A stretch of 64,000 bases of DNA from Populus alba (taxonomy: Eukaryota > Streptophyta > Magnoliopsida > Malpighiales > Salicaceae): assembly GCF_005239225.2 (NCBI RefSeq), contig NC_133288.1, positions 20,218,169-20,282,168 of the forward strand. Direction: 5' to 3'. Positions 1 to 11,679 of this stretch are shown piece after piece; within the stretch, counting starts at the first letter, position 1; each line of letters opens with the position of its first letter. The notes below the pieces were generated by a model. That model saw nothing but the letters and a program-made list of their open reading frames with translations, did not search any database and was not told where the DNA came from. A program made the translations under genes and the position numbers.

Positions 1-1120
1 TATTTTATATGAGATGATTTTTAAAAGTGATTTTTTTTTTTGTGATTTCATCCTCTTTGAGTTTTTTTCTGCCAAATCTGACCATAATTCTCTTACTTGT
101 TATTTTTTTACTCCTTGAATTTTTTTTTTGAGTTGGATCATTTTTTATATATTTAATTGTTCAACATTAAATTAGTTGTAAATCGATTTTTAATTGAACT
201 TGGATTTAGAATTTTACAGGTTGCAAGTTTGGAATATTAATCCATGCTTAGCACTTTCACTTGAGTTTACTTTTTTTTATAAAAAAAAATCTCATGATGT
301 TTCATTTTCATCTCTCAACAATTATTTGTTTAGATATTAAATCTAGTTTTTTTCTTTATTTCTTTTTATAGGATTTTTCACTACTTTTGAGAATGACTCA
401 ATTTATCTCATATCTTTTTACTTGTTATTTTTCATTAGATTTAGTTTTTCTTATATTTTTTAATTAAGTTAAATTAACTGATTACTATAAATACGAGATG
501 ATACTAGCCCTTGTTTTTTTTTACAGGTAATTATTGCCCTTTTTATTTTTGCTTTATTTATTATCAATGTTTTTTTAATTATACTATTAAATTAATCATG
601 CTTATTAAATATAATCATGTCGAGGTTCAAATTTTTATTACTTTTTTTAAAACATTAGTGTTGTTTAACATTAATTTTTTATTTTATCGAAATCTAAATT
701 GGCATGTGGTGTTGCATAGACCATCTAGTAAGGTACACAATACTTACCAGCGATTGACCTATGTTTTAAGAACATGACAGGATTGAATCTATCAGCATAT
801 AATTTGTATTGTTATGTGAAAAAAAAACATTTCCCTTTTATACAAAGCATAGGCCTTTTTAATCTTTAATCTTGACATGTAGATTATTGTCAAGGTGGTA
901 TAATATATTTGATATTTAACAATAAACCTTATTAATACATGCTACGACTCTTAAAATTCAGGGATATTTTTATAAAATATTTGGATTGTGAGATTTATGT
1001 TTTTTTTTTTTTGAATAGTCAATGGTTAAGAATTTTGTTTTTGTAATACCATGTGATTGGTCTACTCTTCAACTCAACTATGATTGTTTGGAAACGTGGG
1101 CAAATTTTTAAAATAATTTA
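1..1120. other. AT-rich intergenic DNA, no gene seen
   Basis: Poly-T and poly-A runs and short AT-rich open frames with no recognisable protein similarity. The frame at 511-777 gives a low-complexity, F/Y/I-rich peptide of the kind AT-rich noncoding DNA produces by chance. No hairpin, tRNA or transposon ends were recognised. Confidence 0.6.
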
Positions 1121-1280
1121 ATTTTTTTTGTTAAAAATTATTATTTTTATGTTTTGAATTGTCTTAATGCATTAATATCAAAAATAAATTTTTAAAAATG
1201 AAAAAAAAATCATTTTAATATGTTCTGGCATTAAAAAACATTTTAAAAAACAACCGCAACTACGCTCCAAAACATACTCA
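1121..1280 (-). repeat. MITE-like AT-rich repeat copy (family M), minus orientation
   Basis: Carries the family core in reverse: a TTAATATCAAAAATAAATTT-like segment followed by ATTTTAATATGTT and the end motif AAAAAACAACCGCAACTACG. In the plus orientation the family runs from a GTTTGG...GTGGTTG end through an ATATATTAAAATAATA core to a CAAAC-rich end. No coding capacity. Confidence 0.6.
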
Positions 1281-2829
1281 TATTCAATTAGCTAGCGTAA
1301 CTAATATACAATAACTCTTTAACTTGTGTATTTCATGGTTATATATAGTTTATTTCTAATGAAATAATCAAAACTTCAGTATTGAATTATGTTTTTTTAA
1401 AACGGTCTTTTGAATTGGAAGGTGATGGGTTTAAATTAAGGTTTTTGTCTCTAGCTTTAATTTTTACAGGAAAACAAGTTTTTTTATTGGAATATAGAAT
1501 TATTTGATATTTAAATTAGTAAATATAAAATGAAAAACAATGCATAACAAGGACGAAATAGTAGGAGAACATGAAAGAAAGTATATGTTTTGTCTAGAAA
1601 TTTATATGAAGTTCTTGAATGAGCTTGTGTTTGTCCATAGCTCTTATATATGTTGAATGGTTTGAACTGGCCTGAAATGGCTTGTATTCACCCTAGCTTT
1701 CTTACCTTGTGATTAATTTATTTATATATCCTCGTCATGTTAGCTCACGTGTATGTGAAATCTAGAATTACCTCAGTGTACGGAGAGTAGGGTGGTATTA
1801 TCAGTGGAAAAATTAATGCTCACCATTAGTTACAGTGTTTGTTGTGCTCCTGTTATAGAAAATACAGGCAAAAACCAATCACGCGAGAAAAGTATACTTG
1901 CTCTGCGCAGACAAGAATTTTTTTTTGGATTAACATAGTTTTTTGATCAGCTTATTTATATTTTAATTAATTTTATAAATTTTAAAATTAATAATTATAT
2001 AAATTTTTAATAATTTAAAATTTATAAGGCTCAAATTAATAATTTAGAGAAGATTTATTTATGCTTGGTGGTGCAACGTTGAATTCTTGGGATAAATATA
2101 TAGAGGTGTGCGTTTGGACAAGACATTCTCTCCCTCTCTCTCAATATGCGTTCAATGTTTTTATTTTAATATAAAAAAATATTTAAAAAATAACTGTAAT
2201 TACATTGTAAAACAAGCTTACAGGAGACTACCACTTTATTATTGCAGGACGCTACATGCACGTACAATGTTAACTTTTCTATAATTTAATTGCTTTATGA
2301 TAAAATTAGTCAATGTATTCACGTTATGCTGCGAGTGAGGTTCCAAATTCATTTTTAAAGGCAGAAGACAAATATGTGAGTGTCATGTATGTATTTTCCA
2401 GTACTAATAGATTTGTCTAATTGATGAATAAAAGATAATTTTCGCGTTTGATAAAAATAATTTTAAAATAAATGTAATGATAAATCATGAAAAAAATAGT
2501 GAGAATGATATTTCTGATGATAACAATAAGTAAAAGATTGGTATACATGCAAATATCTTACATTGACAATCATTTTCATTTTAAATGTTTTCCTCTATTT
2601 ATCTTGGAGGTCATATCTTATCTTTAAATAAATATAATCTTTATTGATAAAAACGTGTCATGCAAACACAACATGTAAATCTAGATTTTAATAGAAAATA
2701 GATTAAAAAAAAAACTATTTATCAAAAAGTTAAACCAGACAATCTAAAAAACCAGGGAGAGTATGCTAATGAGAAGTAAAAAAAAAAAAGTAAGTTGTTG
2801 TTGGACCAGACCGTGCGATTGGATATGAA
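1281..2829. other. AT-rich intergenic DNA, no gene seen
   Basis: No open frame of note. An internally palindromic AT stretch near 1955-2035 and a short fragment resembling the family M end (about 2160-2220) are the only structure I see. Confidence 0.5.
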
Positions 2830-3702
2830 GAGTGTGTTTGGCATTGCGGTAGCTGTTGTGGTTGTGGTTTTAAAAAAGTTGTTTTATAAAAAGTACTTTT
2901 AATTGAGGTTGGTTTTAAAAAATAGGTGTTTGGTTAAAACTGTGGTTGAAATTGAGGTTGAATAAAAAGTAGTTTAATGTGTTTGGTTAAGAATGTTTTG
3001 AAATTAAAGTTATAAAATAATTTTAAAATATATATATTAATATTAATGGTTTTAAATTTAAATATTGTAAAATTAATTACTCTTATTACATCATGAAAAA
3101 ATAATACTTTATATAAAATATTTTTTATTATTCCATTAAACTATTTATAATTTCATTACGTACAAAATTCATCTGATAAAAATTACAGTTTTCATAACTT
3201 TTTGAGCGTGTAATAAAATTAGATAAAATATTATCAGATATAAAATTAATATTATTGTGCGAGTAAATTTAATTGACTCTATACTAGTTTTTCAAGAAAA
3301 AAATATTGTTCACATCGCGAATAAATTTAATTCTTTAAACTAGTATTTTTTTAAAAAAAATTAATACAACTATTAAAAAAAAAAAACAAAACGCAGTGAA
3401 TTGTGAACAGTGCGTGAACAATTAGCTGGATTATTTATCAGCTACAGTGAACAGTACAAATTTAATTCTCTGAACAGTGCGTGAACAGTGCAATTCATTG
3501 TGAATAGTGCAGTGAATTGCACTGTTCGGTATTATTTATCAGCTACAGTGGATGAGAAGCAGGTTTTGTATGCTTTTCATTTTCGGCGTTTTGAACACAA
3601 AAGTTGCGTGGGTCCCATGCACAGTAAATCGAGTTTTTATTATTACTAAACGGTTGCGGACTGCGTTTTAAATAAAACGCAGCCGCGTAAACAAACGGAC
3701 TC
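2830..3702. mobile_element. Non-autonomous DNA-transposon-like element with imperfect inverted ends
   Basis: The left end begins GAGTGTGTTTGGCATTGCGG, and the right end read in reverse begins GAGTCCGTTTGTTTACGCGG, so the termini are imperfect inverted repeats. The trinucleotide GAA flanks both sides (2827-2829 and 3703-3705), a possible but weak target duplication. The interior is AT-rich and noncoding with repeated GAACAGTG motifs, the phrase ATTATTTATCAGCTACAGTG twice, and a perfect 15-bp inverted repeat at 3483-3497 and 3513-3527. There is no transposase, so it would be non-autonomous. The superfamily is not assignable from what I see. Confidence 0.55.
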
Positions 3703-4659
3703 GAAGAAAAAACCCAAACGTGTCTTTGCTTGGAAGGCCACGCCTGTACATCTGGTTTTGTTTTAAAAAATATATTAAAAAAAAAAAAAAGGGTGACAAG
3801 CTTTTTTTTCCACTAAATGAACAATAGGTTCTTTACATGGGTGGGAAATGTGTTGTTCATTGATTCATTTTCCGATCACCATGTTAGTGTTTGAGTTTTG
3901 ATAATATAAAAAAATATATTTTCATATATTTTCATTTGAAAATATCTTAAAAATATTATAAAAATCTTAATAAACATGTTTTAACCTCGAGATAGTCTCT
4001 AATTAATGTAAAAACCAAAATAGATATAAGGACTTCGCAACTACTTGATCTTTTTTTTCCCAGCATGTGTGAAGGGAAAAAATGATTGTTGTTGAACTTT
4101 TTTTTCTAAGACAAGTCCACTGAAACTACAATAAATCTCTTTTGTGGTTGAAATGGGATCTCGACCAAACTGTCTTTCTTTATTTTTTCCAATAATTTTC
4201 TTTTTTTTCCTTCCATATTAAAGAACTAAAACTTCATAAAAATAAAGTTTAAGAGCTATACATAAAATTCTTAATTAACAAAGTCTAGATATGCATGGAT
4301 TAACTTTTAGGGAGCAAATTAAAGTTTCAACTCCTTTTTAACACTGGAAATGAAAATGGGATATGTGTATTTTGTTAATTATGTCCTTGTGCATTTGGTT
4401 TTCCTTGCTAATTATTATGAATTCACCCTAAATCTTTTAGTTTTGTTTACAATTACAGTTACAATTATGAATATAATACTTATAATCATTTTTGTCTCGT
4501 TTCCGACATATGAATTAGAAAATAATGGACGAGGATGTGAAAATGATGATAATTTAATTTATAGACTTTAACGGAGCACATTACAGTGCATCATGATATC
4601 GAAGTACAAATACACGAGTAATCCGGACATGAAGGCTGAAAGAATTTGACAGTTAAGGT
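3703..4659. other. AT-rich intergenic DNA, no gene seen
   Basis: Low-complexity DNA. The open frame at 4350-4571 encodes a hydrophobic low-complexity peptide with no family resemblance and no promoter context, so I do not call it a gene. Confidence 0.5.
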
Positions 4660-4830
4660 TGTGTTTAAGAGTTAACTGAGTTATTATTCTACAGTTTAAG
4701 AGTAAGAGTTTTTTTCTTCGGAATATATATTAAAATAATATATAATTTTTACTTTTTAAAATTTATTTTTAATATTAACATATCAAAATAATCTAAAAAT
4801 ATATATAAAAGTAATTTTAAACAAAACGAA
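4660..4830 (+). repeat. MITE-like repeat copy (family M), plus orientation
   Basis: Starts with the GGTTGTGTTTAAGAG-like end and contains ATATATTAAAATAATATATA and a TTAACATATCAAAATAATCT core. The right end is diffuse. Confidence 0.6.
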
Positions 4831-5499
4831 ATTCATGACTTACGAATAATTTGAAATTTTCATATGATGCCATCCAGAGGAAAAGCATTTCCAACTACTT
4901 TATTCAAACCAGTGACTCACAAGAAACGATTCAAACGGCTGCGTTGTATGAGTTTTACCACCATTTGGTTTTAGACGTGGATATTCATCAGTTCTTTTCA
5001 GAGGAATTGACCGGTTTATGAGTGATTTTTTTATTATATCAATTAAACTTAATAAAATCGTGAGATAAATTTAAGTGAAAATCTCAAATCCAAACAAACA
5101 TTTTTAAAAATTATATATTTTTAAATGAGATGGTCACGACGACATGGTGCACACGATAACGATGAAGTCGCCACTACTCACTGATCTATTCAGACAAGCT
5201 TGAATGGTGCATCCAAACATCCAAACAAGTGTATTTAATAAGAAAAAAAAAAAAAGAGAGAGAAAGAAACGGTGAATGAATCACGGAATGCTGGGTTTAC
5301 ACTCCACGCGAGTGGAAGAAACACGCTAAGGTGGCCAGAAAGTGGGCACCTAAAATATGATGAGGCCATGACAAAATCACGAGACTGGCGGGGCATAAGA
5401 TTTCAGAATCCACGCGGGGAGGCAAAGCTAGAACGAGACATGACATGTAATATCACTAGTTCCAGTCTCTTAGCTTTTTTTTATATTTTATTGCCTTTT

Positions 5500-5665
5500 A
5501 AACGGATTTTAAAAAATTACTCTAAAATATTTTTTTATATATTTTTAAATTATTTTGATATGTTGATATTAAAAATATTTTTTAAAAAATAAAAAATATA
5601 TTATTTTAATATATTTTTAACAAAAAAAATACATTAAAAAACAATCACCACTATGCTTTGAAGAA
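5500..5665 (-). repeat. MITE-like repeat copy (family M), minus orientation
   Basis: Core TTTTGATATGTTGATATTAA, then TATTATTTTAATATATTTTT, and the end ACATTAAAAAACAATCACCA. One of the better preserved reverse copies. Confidence 0.65.
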
Positions 5666-6799
5666 CTCATTTAATTTTAAAATTTTAATTTGATACATAA
5701 GCAGGCTGCCCAACGGGTTCATTTTCGTTGATTTCTTTCAGTAAAACATGTAAAATGAGATTCGAATCAATCAGAATGACTGTAATCTTTACTGAGGATA
5801 ATTATAGAAATACTTATCTGAATTTTATTTTATCTTTGTATTTTTATAAATTATACTTTTTATCCTGTTTTACATCTTAAATAATGTTTTTGATTTGATT
5901 TAAAAAAAAAAAAACATAATTTATAAAGATATAAAAGAGAACTGAAATCCAGTTAAAATTATACAATAATTTTTGTGATCATCATTTTTTTTTTCAAATG
6001 TAGCAACGAATGTTCCCAACTGCGAGGATTTGCTGATGCTACATGAGATGAGAACACCTAATTCCCTGCAACCACACTCGAAGAAAACTCCAACCAGCAG
6101 CGGATAGGAAGGCAAAAACAAAGAATATAAAAAAGTACAAGCTCAAGCATTAACTACCCGTTTTCTTCTATGTTTTTCGTTTGGAGACGTGGGGCTCGAG
6201 GATTTGTATTTTGTAGCCCAGAGCAGCTGGAGTTCTAACCTATTATCTAGTGCATCTAAAAGCGCTTGCCTCTTTTTTAATTTTTCTTATTTATTGTTTT
6301 TCTTTTCTTTTAATTTTTAATATTAATCGATTTTAAATCTATTCTTATAAATTATTTTAATTTATTTTCTATAAAATTATCACATTTTCAAATAAATATT
6401 TTAAAATTTAATCTATATTTGATTTTATAAATATTTATTTTTATTGTATAATTAAATAAAAACAACTTCTAAAAACAAAATTCTTAAATCTAATAAAATC
6501 TATAGATCAAATCCAAAAACTGAATGGTTAAATGGATTTAATATATCAAAATCTTGTTAAAAACACCATATTGAATTTCTTTTTAAGCTAATAGTGTCAT
6601 TACTTTCTTCTGTTTTTACTGATTAGACGGAGATTTTTGTGATCTATAATCACACCGGTTAAGATAAATTCCAGGACTGGAATTTTTTTCAATGCCAAGC
6701 TTGAGCCTGCTTAATTTTTGAAATAATTGACATTATAGCATTGGCAATAAAAAAAGGCTAGAAAAATACATAAAGCAAAGTATTGCGTTCCAAACAAGT
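5666..6799. other. Intergenic DNA, no gene seen
   Basis: A short less AT-rich island (about 5985-6260) carries no recognisable ORF. The remainder is AT-rich. No RNA gene was recognised. Confidence 0.45.
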
Positions 6800-6935
6800 T
6801 GGCAAAATTTTAATTTTTTTTATATACTGATATAATTTCTTCTAAATAAAAAAATATTATTTTAATATATTTTTAAATAAAAATATATTTTAAAAATAAT
6901 CACTATCATTCTTTTAAATACTTTATTAATTCGAC
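6800..6935 (-). repeat. MITE-like repeat fragment (family M), minus orientation
   Basis: Contains TATTATTTTAATATATTTTT and TTTTAAAAATAATCACTATC. It lies immediately before the first copy of the ~500 bp duplicated segment. Confidence 0.55.
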
Positions 6936-6948
6936 CTCGCTTCAAATG

Positions 6949-7452
6949 CCGAAGAGAGCACACTTTTCGTAGAGCATACTCTACTTCTCCTACATAGTCC
7001 GCCCTAATGACATGAAATCTATGCACGAGAATTACCAGATCAATGCCGTCCACATTTGGCATTGGTGTAGTCTTGCCACGAGATGGTGTTTTTTTAATAC
7101 CACCAACTACTACACTGGAATTGTTTTAGCTACGCCTCCACCTCCACCTCCACCTCCACCTCCACCTCCACGCACGCCATACCATCACTACACGCAAATT
7201 AGCAGAAAAGTCTAAAGTAATCACTATCCTGCGGAGTGAATCATCACTATACGCAAATTACCCACTCCCTGGAATTGGCCTTTTGACAGCTTCCCGGGCA
7301 GACCTCGAATCAGTCCTCAACTGTATATAGTTTTTAAATTAAGTCTCCAAACTATTATCTCAGCAATTGCATTCTTTATACCTTTCTTCAATTAAACCCT
7401 CCTGATAAAATAACTGGAGACTACTTTGAATAAACACGTGCTAGTTGATTCT
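6949..7452 (+). repeat. Dispersed direct repeat R1, copy 1 (pair with 9120-9612)
   Basis: Begins at CGAAGAGAGCACACTT and shares long collinear stretches with 9120-9612, for example ATTACCAGATCAATGCCGTC and CGCAAATTAGCAGAAAAGTC, through to the AATAAACACGTG / ACAAACGCATGT region. Copy 1 carries a CCTCCA microsatellite at 7135-7170 that is nearly absent from copy 2. Noncoding as far as I can see. The pair could be long terminal repeats of a small degenerate element with a ~1.7 kb interior, or a local duplication. Confidence 0.75.
7135..7170 (+). repeat. (CCTCCA)n microsatellite, six units
   Basis: Perfect hexanucleotide tandem inside R1 copy 1. In an accidental reading frame it gives a polyproline run. 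The corresponding place in R1 copy 2 (about 9342-9354) has only about one to two units. Confidence 0.95.
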
Positions 7453-9119
7453 TCATGAAAGCTTTAGAATATATCTATTGTTTTCAAATTACATCGAGGT
7501 TAGTTGATACAAATAAATTGCAATCAAATTTCATCATAGATGAATTTTATTCAATAAAATATCAAAGGGTTCGACTTTAATAAGGTAATTTATTTTTATT
7601 TTCTCTAACTTGGCAGTTTATATATATGAGTTAATTATTAATATTAAAAAAATAAACTATTTACTTAGAACTTATTGCTTCCGCCTTGCTAAGGGATTAC
7701 ACAACAGAAAATTATTACGCGGTCTGCGGATGAAAATTAGCCAGGGATATAAATTTACAAACGATTTATTTCAAGAGGGATTTTTGTCAACGGTACTATT
7801 TGCAAAACAGGGAACTATCAGGTGTAGGAAAATGGTAACATCCTGAAAATGACAACCTTGCTATAATGAGTGCAACTCACTTCTGGCATAAAATTAGAGA
7901 AAACCCGTTGAAGTGAAAGCCGATCTCAAAATCATTGTTGTTGGATTTTGGGTTTAAAAAAGGGTCTGGATTATTGTGTCAATTTGTTAATATTAAATAA
8001 AATCAATTTAAATATTTTGTATTAAAAATAATATTATTTTACTTTTTTAAGATTTTCATTGCAATTAAGTTGATGGGAGTTTTGATGGATTAATCAAATT
8101 ATGAATAAACTTTATAAATCAATCAAATTTTTTTTTTTCCAGTTCTGACCGAATCAAGATTTCTCCTTTTTTGATACGAAACCCATAGTATTTATGGGAC
8201 AATAAATTTAGCCAATTTTCAAATTCTTTTTTAAAAAGGTTGAGCTCGGGACTAAAACCCTAGAGCCTAGGTGCCGGGCACGCTTTTATGTTCATTGATG
8301 CTTGTGTAAGATATACTTTGTTCCTTGTAAATATTGTCATGGTAAAATTATTTTTTGACCCCTCAATCTAATAAAAATATAAGGTTTAGGTAGGGCTATA
8401 AATACCCCTTGAATTATCATATAAAATATATTTTATTTTCTTTACATTAAAAAATATACAAATTAAACACAAAATAACTAAAATCTTAGAATTTAAAGTT
8501 CTTTAAGTCTATTTATCATTGCTTTTCTCTACCAAACTTTAAATGGTCCTTAAACACCCTAAAAGATGATATTTTACAGGTATCTAGAAGCATTCATAAA
8601 AAAAAAGTTTACTTAACATTGGAGAAATGAGTTATTTACAAACATATATTATTTAGATGAGCTTTGATATATTTTTTTATCTAAAGAGATGAATTTCTGT
8701 ATATATAGATTTTTTTAAAGATAAATATGTAAAGAAATATCTAAGATGTCTTATATAAATATTTTTAAACATTCAAGTTATAAGATATTTATATAAATAT
8801 CTAGAATATTAAATATTTATAGAAATATTTATAAAGTTGTGTATAAAATATCTATATATTTTTCATGTATGTATCATCATGTTCGCAATTTTCAAAATGA
8901 ATTCACTGGCCGAGTTTGGCATCTATAAACATGCCCTGAATGCATTGATCATACTGTGCTTGCGGCGAGAATGACTTGCTTGCAATTTTACCATCTTGAC
9001 AGTATTACTTTTTAAATAATTTTTTATATTAAAATAAATATCAATAATATTTTTTTATTTTTTCGGCGAGAATGATCTGCTTGCAATTGGACCTGACTTC
9101 ATACTAACTGCCCCTTCGT
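7453..9119. other. AT-rich DNA between the two R1 copies, no gene seen
   Basis: Contains many poly-A/T tracts and a stretch of ATATTTATA-type short repeats (about 8640-8870). A ~25 bp sequence occurs at 8963-8987 and again, with two changes, at 9064-9088, bracketing AT-rich DNA. The frame at 7610-7846 has no recognisable similarity. No reverse transcriptase, integrase or transposase signature was found, so an LTR element here would be non-autonomous. Confidence 0.5.
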
Positions 9120-9612
9120 CGAAGAGAGCACACTTTCGTTGAGCAGATTCTACTCCGTCAAGGTGCCAAGTGGGATTATACTGACCTAGTCGGCGCTAAT
9201 GACATAAATCCAAACACAAGAATTACCAGATCAATGCCGTCCACGTTTCGCATTGGTCTAATCTTAACATGAGATTATATTTTTTAATACCACCAGCTAC
9301 TATACAAGAATTGTATCTGTGGTAGCATTGTTTTAGCGACGCCCCCACCTCCACGCATGCCTTTCCATCACACGCAAATTAGCAGAAAAGTCTAGAGAAA
9401 TCACTATCCTGCTGAGTTTATCATGATCTGGGAAATTTAGCAGTTGATTTCTTCCTGGGCAGGCCACGAATCAGTCCTCGGCGATATATAGTTTTTAAAC
9501 CAAGTCTCCAGACTATTATCTTGACAATTTCGTCCCCCGTGCCTTTCCTCGATCAAATCCTTCTGCTAAAATAATTGCAGACAACGTTGAACAAACGCAT
9601 GTACTGGTCATT
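9120..9612 (+). repeat. Dispersed direct repeat R1, copy 2 (pair with 6949-7452)
   Basis: Same orientation as copy 1, about 2.17 kb downstream. Besides point changes it has a ~30 bp insertion near the start (about 9165-9195) and lacks the expanded CCTCCA run. It ends after ACAACGTTGAACAAACGCAT. Confidence 0.75.
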
Positions 9613-10029
9613 TGTGTTTTAACTTGTCTGTCTTAAATGCGAAAATATCCACTTATCGCTCTCAGTGAAACATGTTTGAACCATTTAAAATATAATTAAA
9701 ATAGTTTTATAATACAACTTCACTGGTATTCCCCGCTGGTATTCCAGTAAGGAAAGCATGCCTGTTGTTTTCTCCCAATTTCAGTTATTTTGATAGAAGG
9801 ATTTGAATGCTGAAGGGTGCATGAATGGGGACCTAGTCAATGAAATTAGTAGCTGGGGGACTCGATCGAGGAATAATAAAAGCTGGGGGACTGGTACAAG
9901 GTTTTCCGGATATGAGGACCAGTGGAGCTGCAGATTCACCGGTTCCTTTTCATCTTCGAGTGACAGGTAGCTTCTGGGATACAAAAGACACCGCCACCTA
10001 ACATTTGCAGGCCGCTTAACTGATTGGTT
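9613..10029. other. Intergenic DNA, no gene seen
   Basis: A less AT-rich patch at 9780-9985 contains the phrase AGCTGGGGGACT twice (about 9850 and 9890). The reverse-strand open frame there (9781-9984) shows no similarity I recognise. Confidence 0.45.
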
Positions 10030-10235
10030 TATGATGTGTGATTGTGTTTTTTTTTAATTGTTTTTATTTAAAAATATATTAAAATAATATATTTTATTTT
10101 TTAAAAATTATTTTTTTATAGTATTATATCAAAATGATTTGAAAATAATTAAAAAATATATAAATTAAAACAAAAAAATTTAAATTTTTTTAAAAATATT
10201 TTTTTAACACAAAAACAAACAAACATAAAAGGTGA
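10030..10235 (+). repeat. MITE-like repeat copy (family M), plus orientation
   Basis: AAAATATATTAAAATAATAT core, a TATATCAAAATGATTTGAAA segment and a right end with ACACAAAAACAAACAAAC. Immediately followed by another copy in the same orientation. Confidence 0.65.
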
Positions 10236-10264
10236 AAAAAAAGTTGGGCAATAATCGATGGATA

Positions 10265-10445
10265 TTATGGTTTTTTTTAAAGTGTAGTAATAGTTTTTTT
10301 TAAAAGTTTTTTTTTTTAAATATATCAAAATAATATTTTTTTATTTTTAAAAAATTATTTTTATATTAATATTAAAATAATTTGAAAAAAAAATATTAAT
10401 TTTAAAAAAAATTAAATTTTTTTAAAATATAAAAACAAATAATGG
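10265..10445 (+). repeat. MITE-like repeat copy (family M), plus orientation
   Basis: AAATATATCAAAATAATATT-like core and a right end TTTAAAATATAAAAACAAAT. Arranged head-to-tail with the preceding copy. Confidence 0.6.
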
Positions 10446-10999
10446 CCGTATTAGACTGACATGATCTACTCCATGCCTTTACTTTTATCACACTACAAGC
10501 TTATCTTAAACTATATGTTTCTACGGCGAAGGATTGGTCATCTCAAGTAAAACTGGTCTCATGTCGTCTTCCAGATCTCAAGTTCACCTAATTCACCTCT
10601 GGTTTTCCCTGTAAGATGTTAGTTTGGACAGTGACTAATTATACAACCGAAATTCCTTCGCACTTAAATGAATAAAATCGAATATATATTTTAATATTCT
10701 TTCTGTTTGAATTATATGGTAGTATGATATAGAATAGATTTTAAAATGTTTTTCAATTCAAAATATATTAAAATTATATTTTAAATATTAAGATAAAAAA
10801 TATTAAGTTTAAAATTCCTACTTGAATTTAAAAATTCATCCAGAAATTACACAGTGAAAATCTCACTATGGAACATGGGCAGCGTTATCTCACTATTATG
10901 TAATTGAATCAGAGTTAGCTAAATAAGAAAAGTGTTAATTTAACAATTAGACCAACCATTTCTTCACCATAACATGTATTGATCATTGACATTAAGTGA
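10446..10999. other. Intergenic DNA, no gene seen
   Basis: Mixed-composition and AT-rich DNA without a supported ORF or RNA gene. Confidence 0.45.
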
Positions 11000-11170
11000 C
11001 ATATATTTTTGTATTTTAAAAATATTTTTCTTGCAAAATTATTTTTTTATTTAAAATTATTTTTTAGTGTTTTTATATCATTTTAATATGCTGATATTAA
11101 AAATATTTTTTTAAAATAAATTTTTTTTAATATATTTTTAAATAAAAAATATTTTAAAAGTCAACCACTT
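11000..11170 (-). repeat. MITE-like repeat copy (family M), minus orientation
   Basis: Core CATTTTAATATGCTGATATT, then TTAATATATTTTTAAATAAA and an end ATTTTAAAAGTCAACCACTT. It is the copy closest to the SPI-like gene. Confidence 0.65.
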
Positions 11171-11679
11171 AATAAGTTAATTGTTTTTTTGTTCTTACCC
11201 GATATCTTCACATCTTTTTAAAAGGTGAGACTAGTATCGTTCGAGGTTTGTGGTTGTCTCTCCCAATAAATACGTTTCCTGTAGATCAAATTTGTGTTTC
11301 CATTCTTATAAAGATATGATAAAGATATAGTAGTATCTTAACTGTTTGACCAATACTTTATTATCTGGAATTCGTAAACTTTCAAATATAGAGGTTAAAA
11401 ACAAAAAAGAGTAGAGGACACAAAAACAACCTAACACTTAAGTTAGATTTTAAGGAATACCAAGAGGTAAGATGATTAATAGTAGTCGGCACATTAGATG
11501 CCTTTGTCATTAAGGAACATGCAAAAGTTAGGGCGACATACATTCAAATGCCGGCCAAAATAATATTAGTTCACAGCAAAGAAAAAGCCTCAAAAGCAGC
11601 TCTTAAAAAATTGACACCCAGAGGAAAAAAAAGAAGAAAGAAAAGGACTAATAAAGAGCTTCTCGTTGCCCAGAAAATT

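Noticed and set aside
7012..7215. Polyproline open frame
   Set aside because: The proline run is only the CCTCCA microsatellite in one frame; the second R1 copy does not encode it.
6949..9612. R1 pair as a CRISPR-like or satellite array
   Set aside because: Only two long copies with 1.7 kb between them; no short regularly spaced units.
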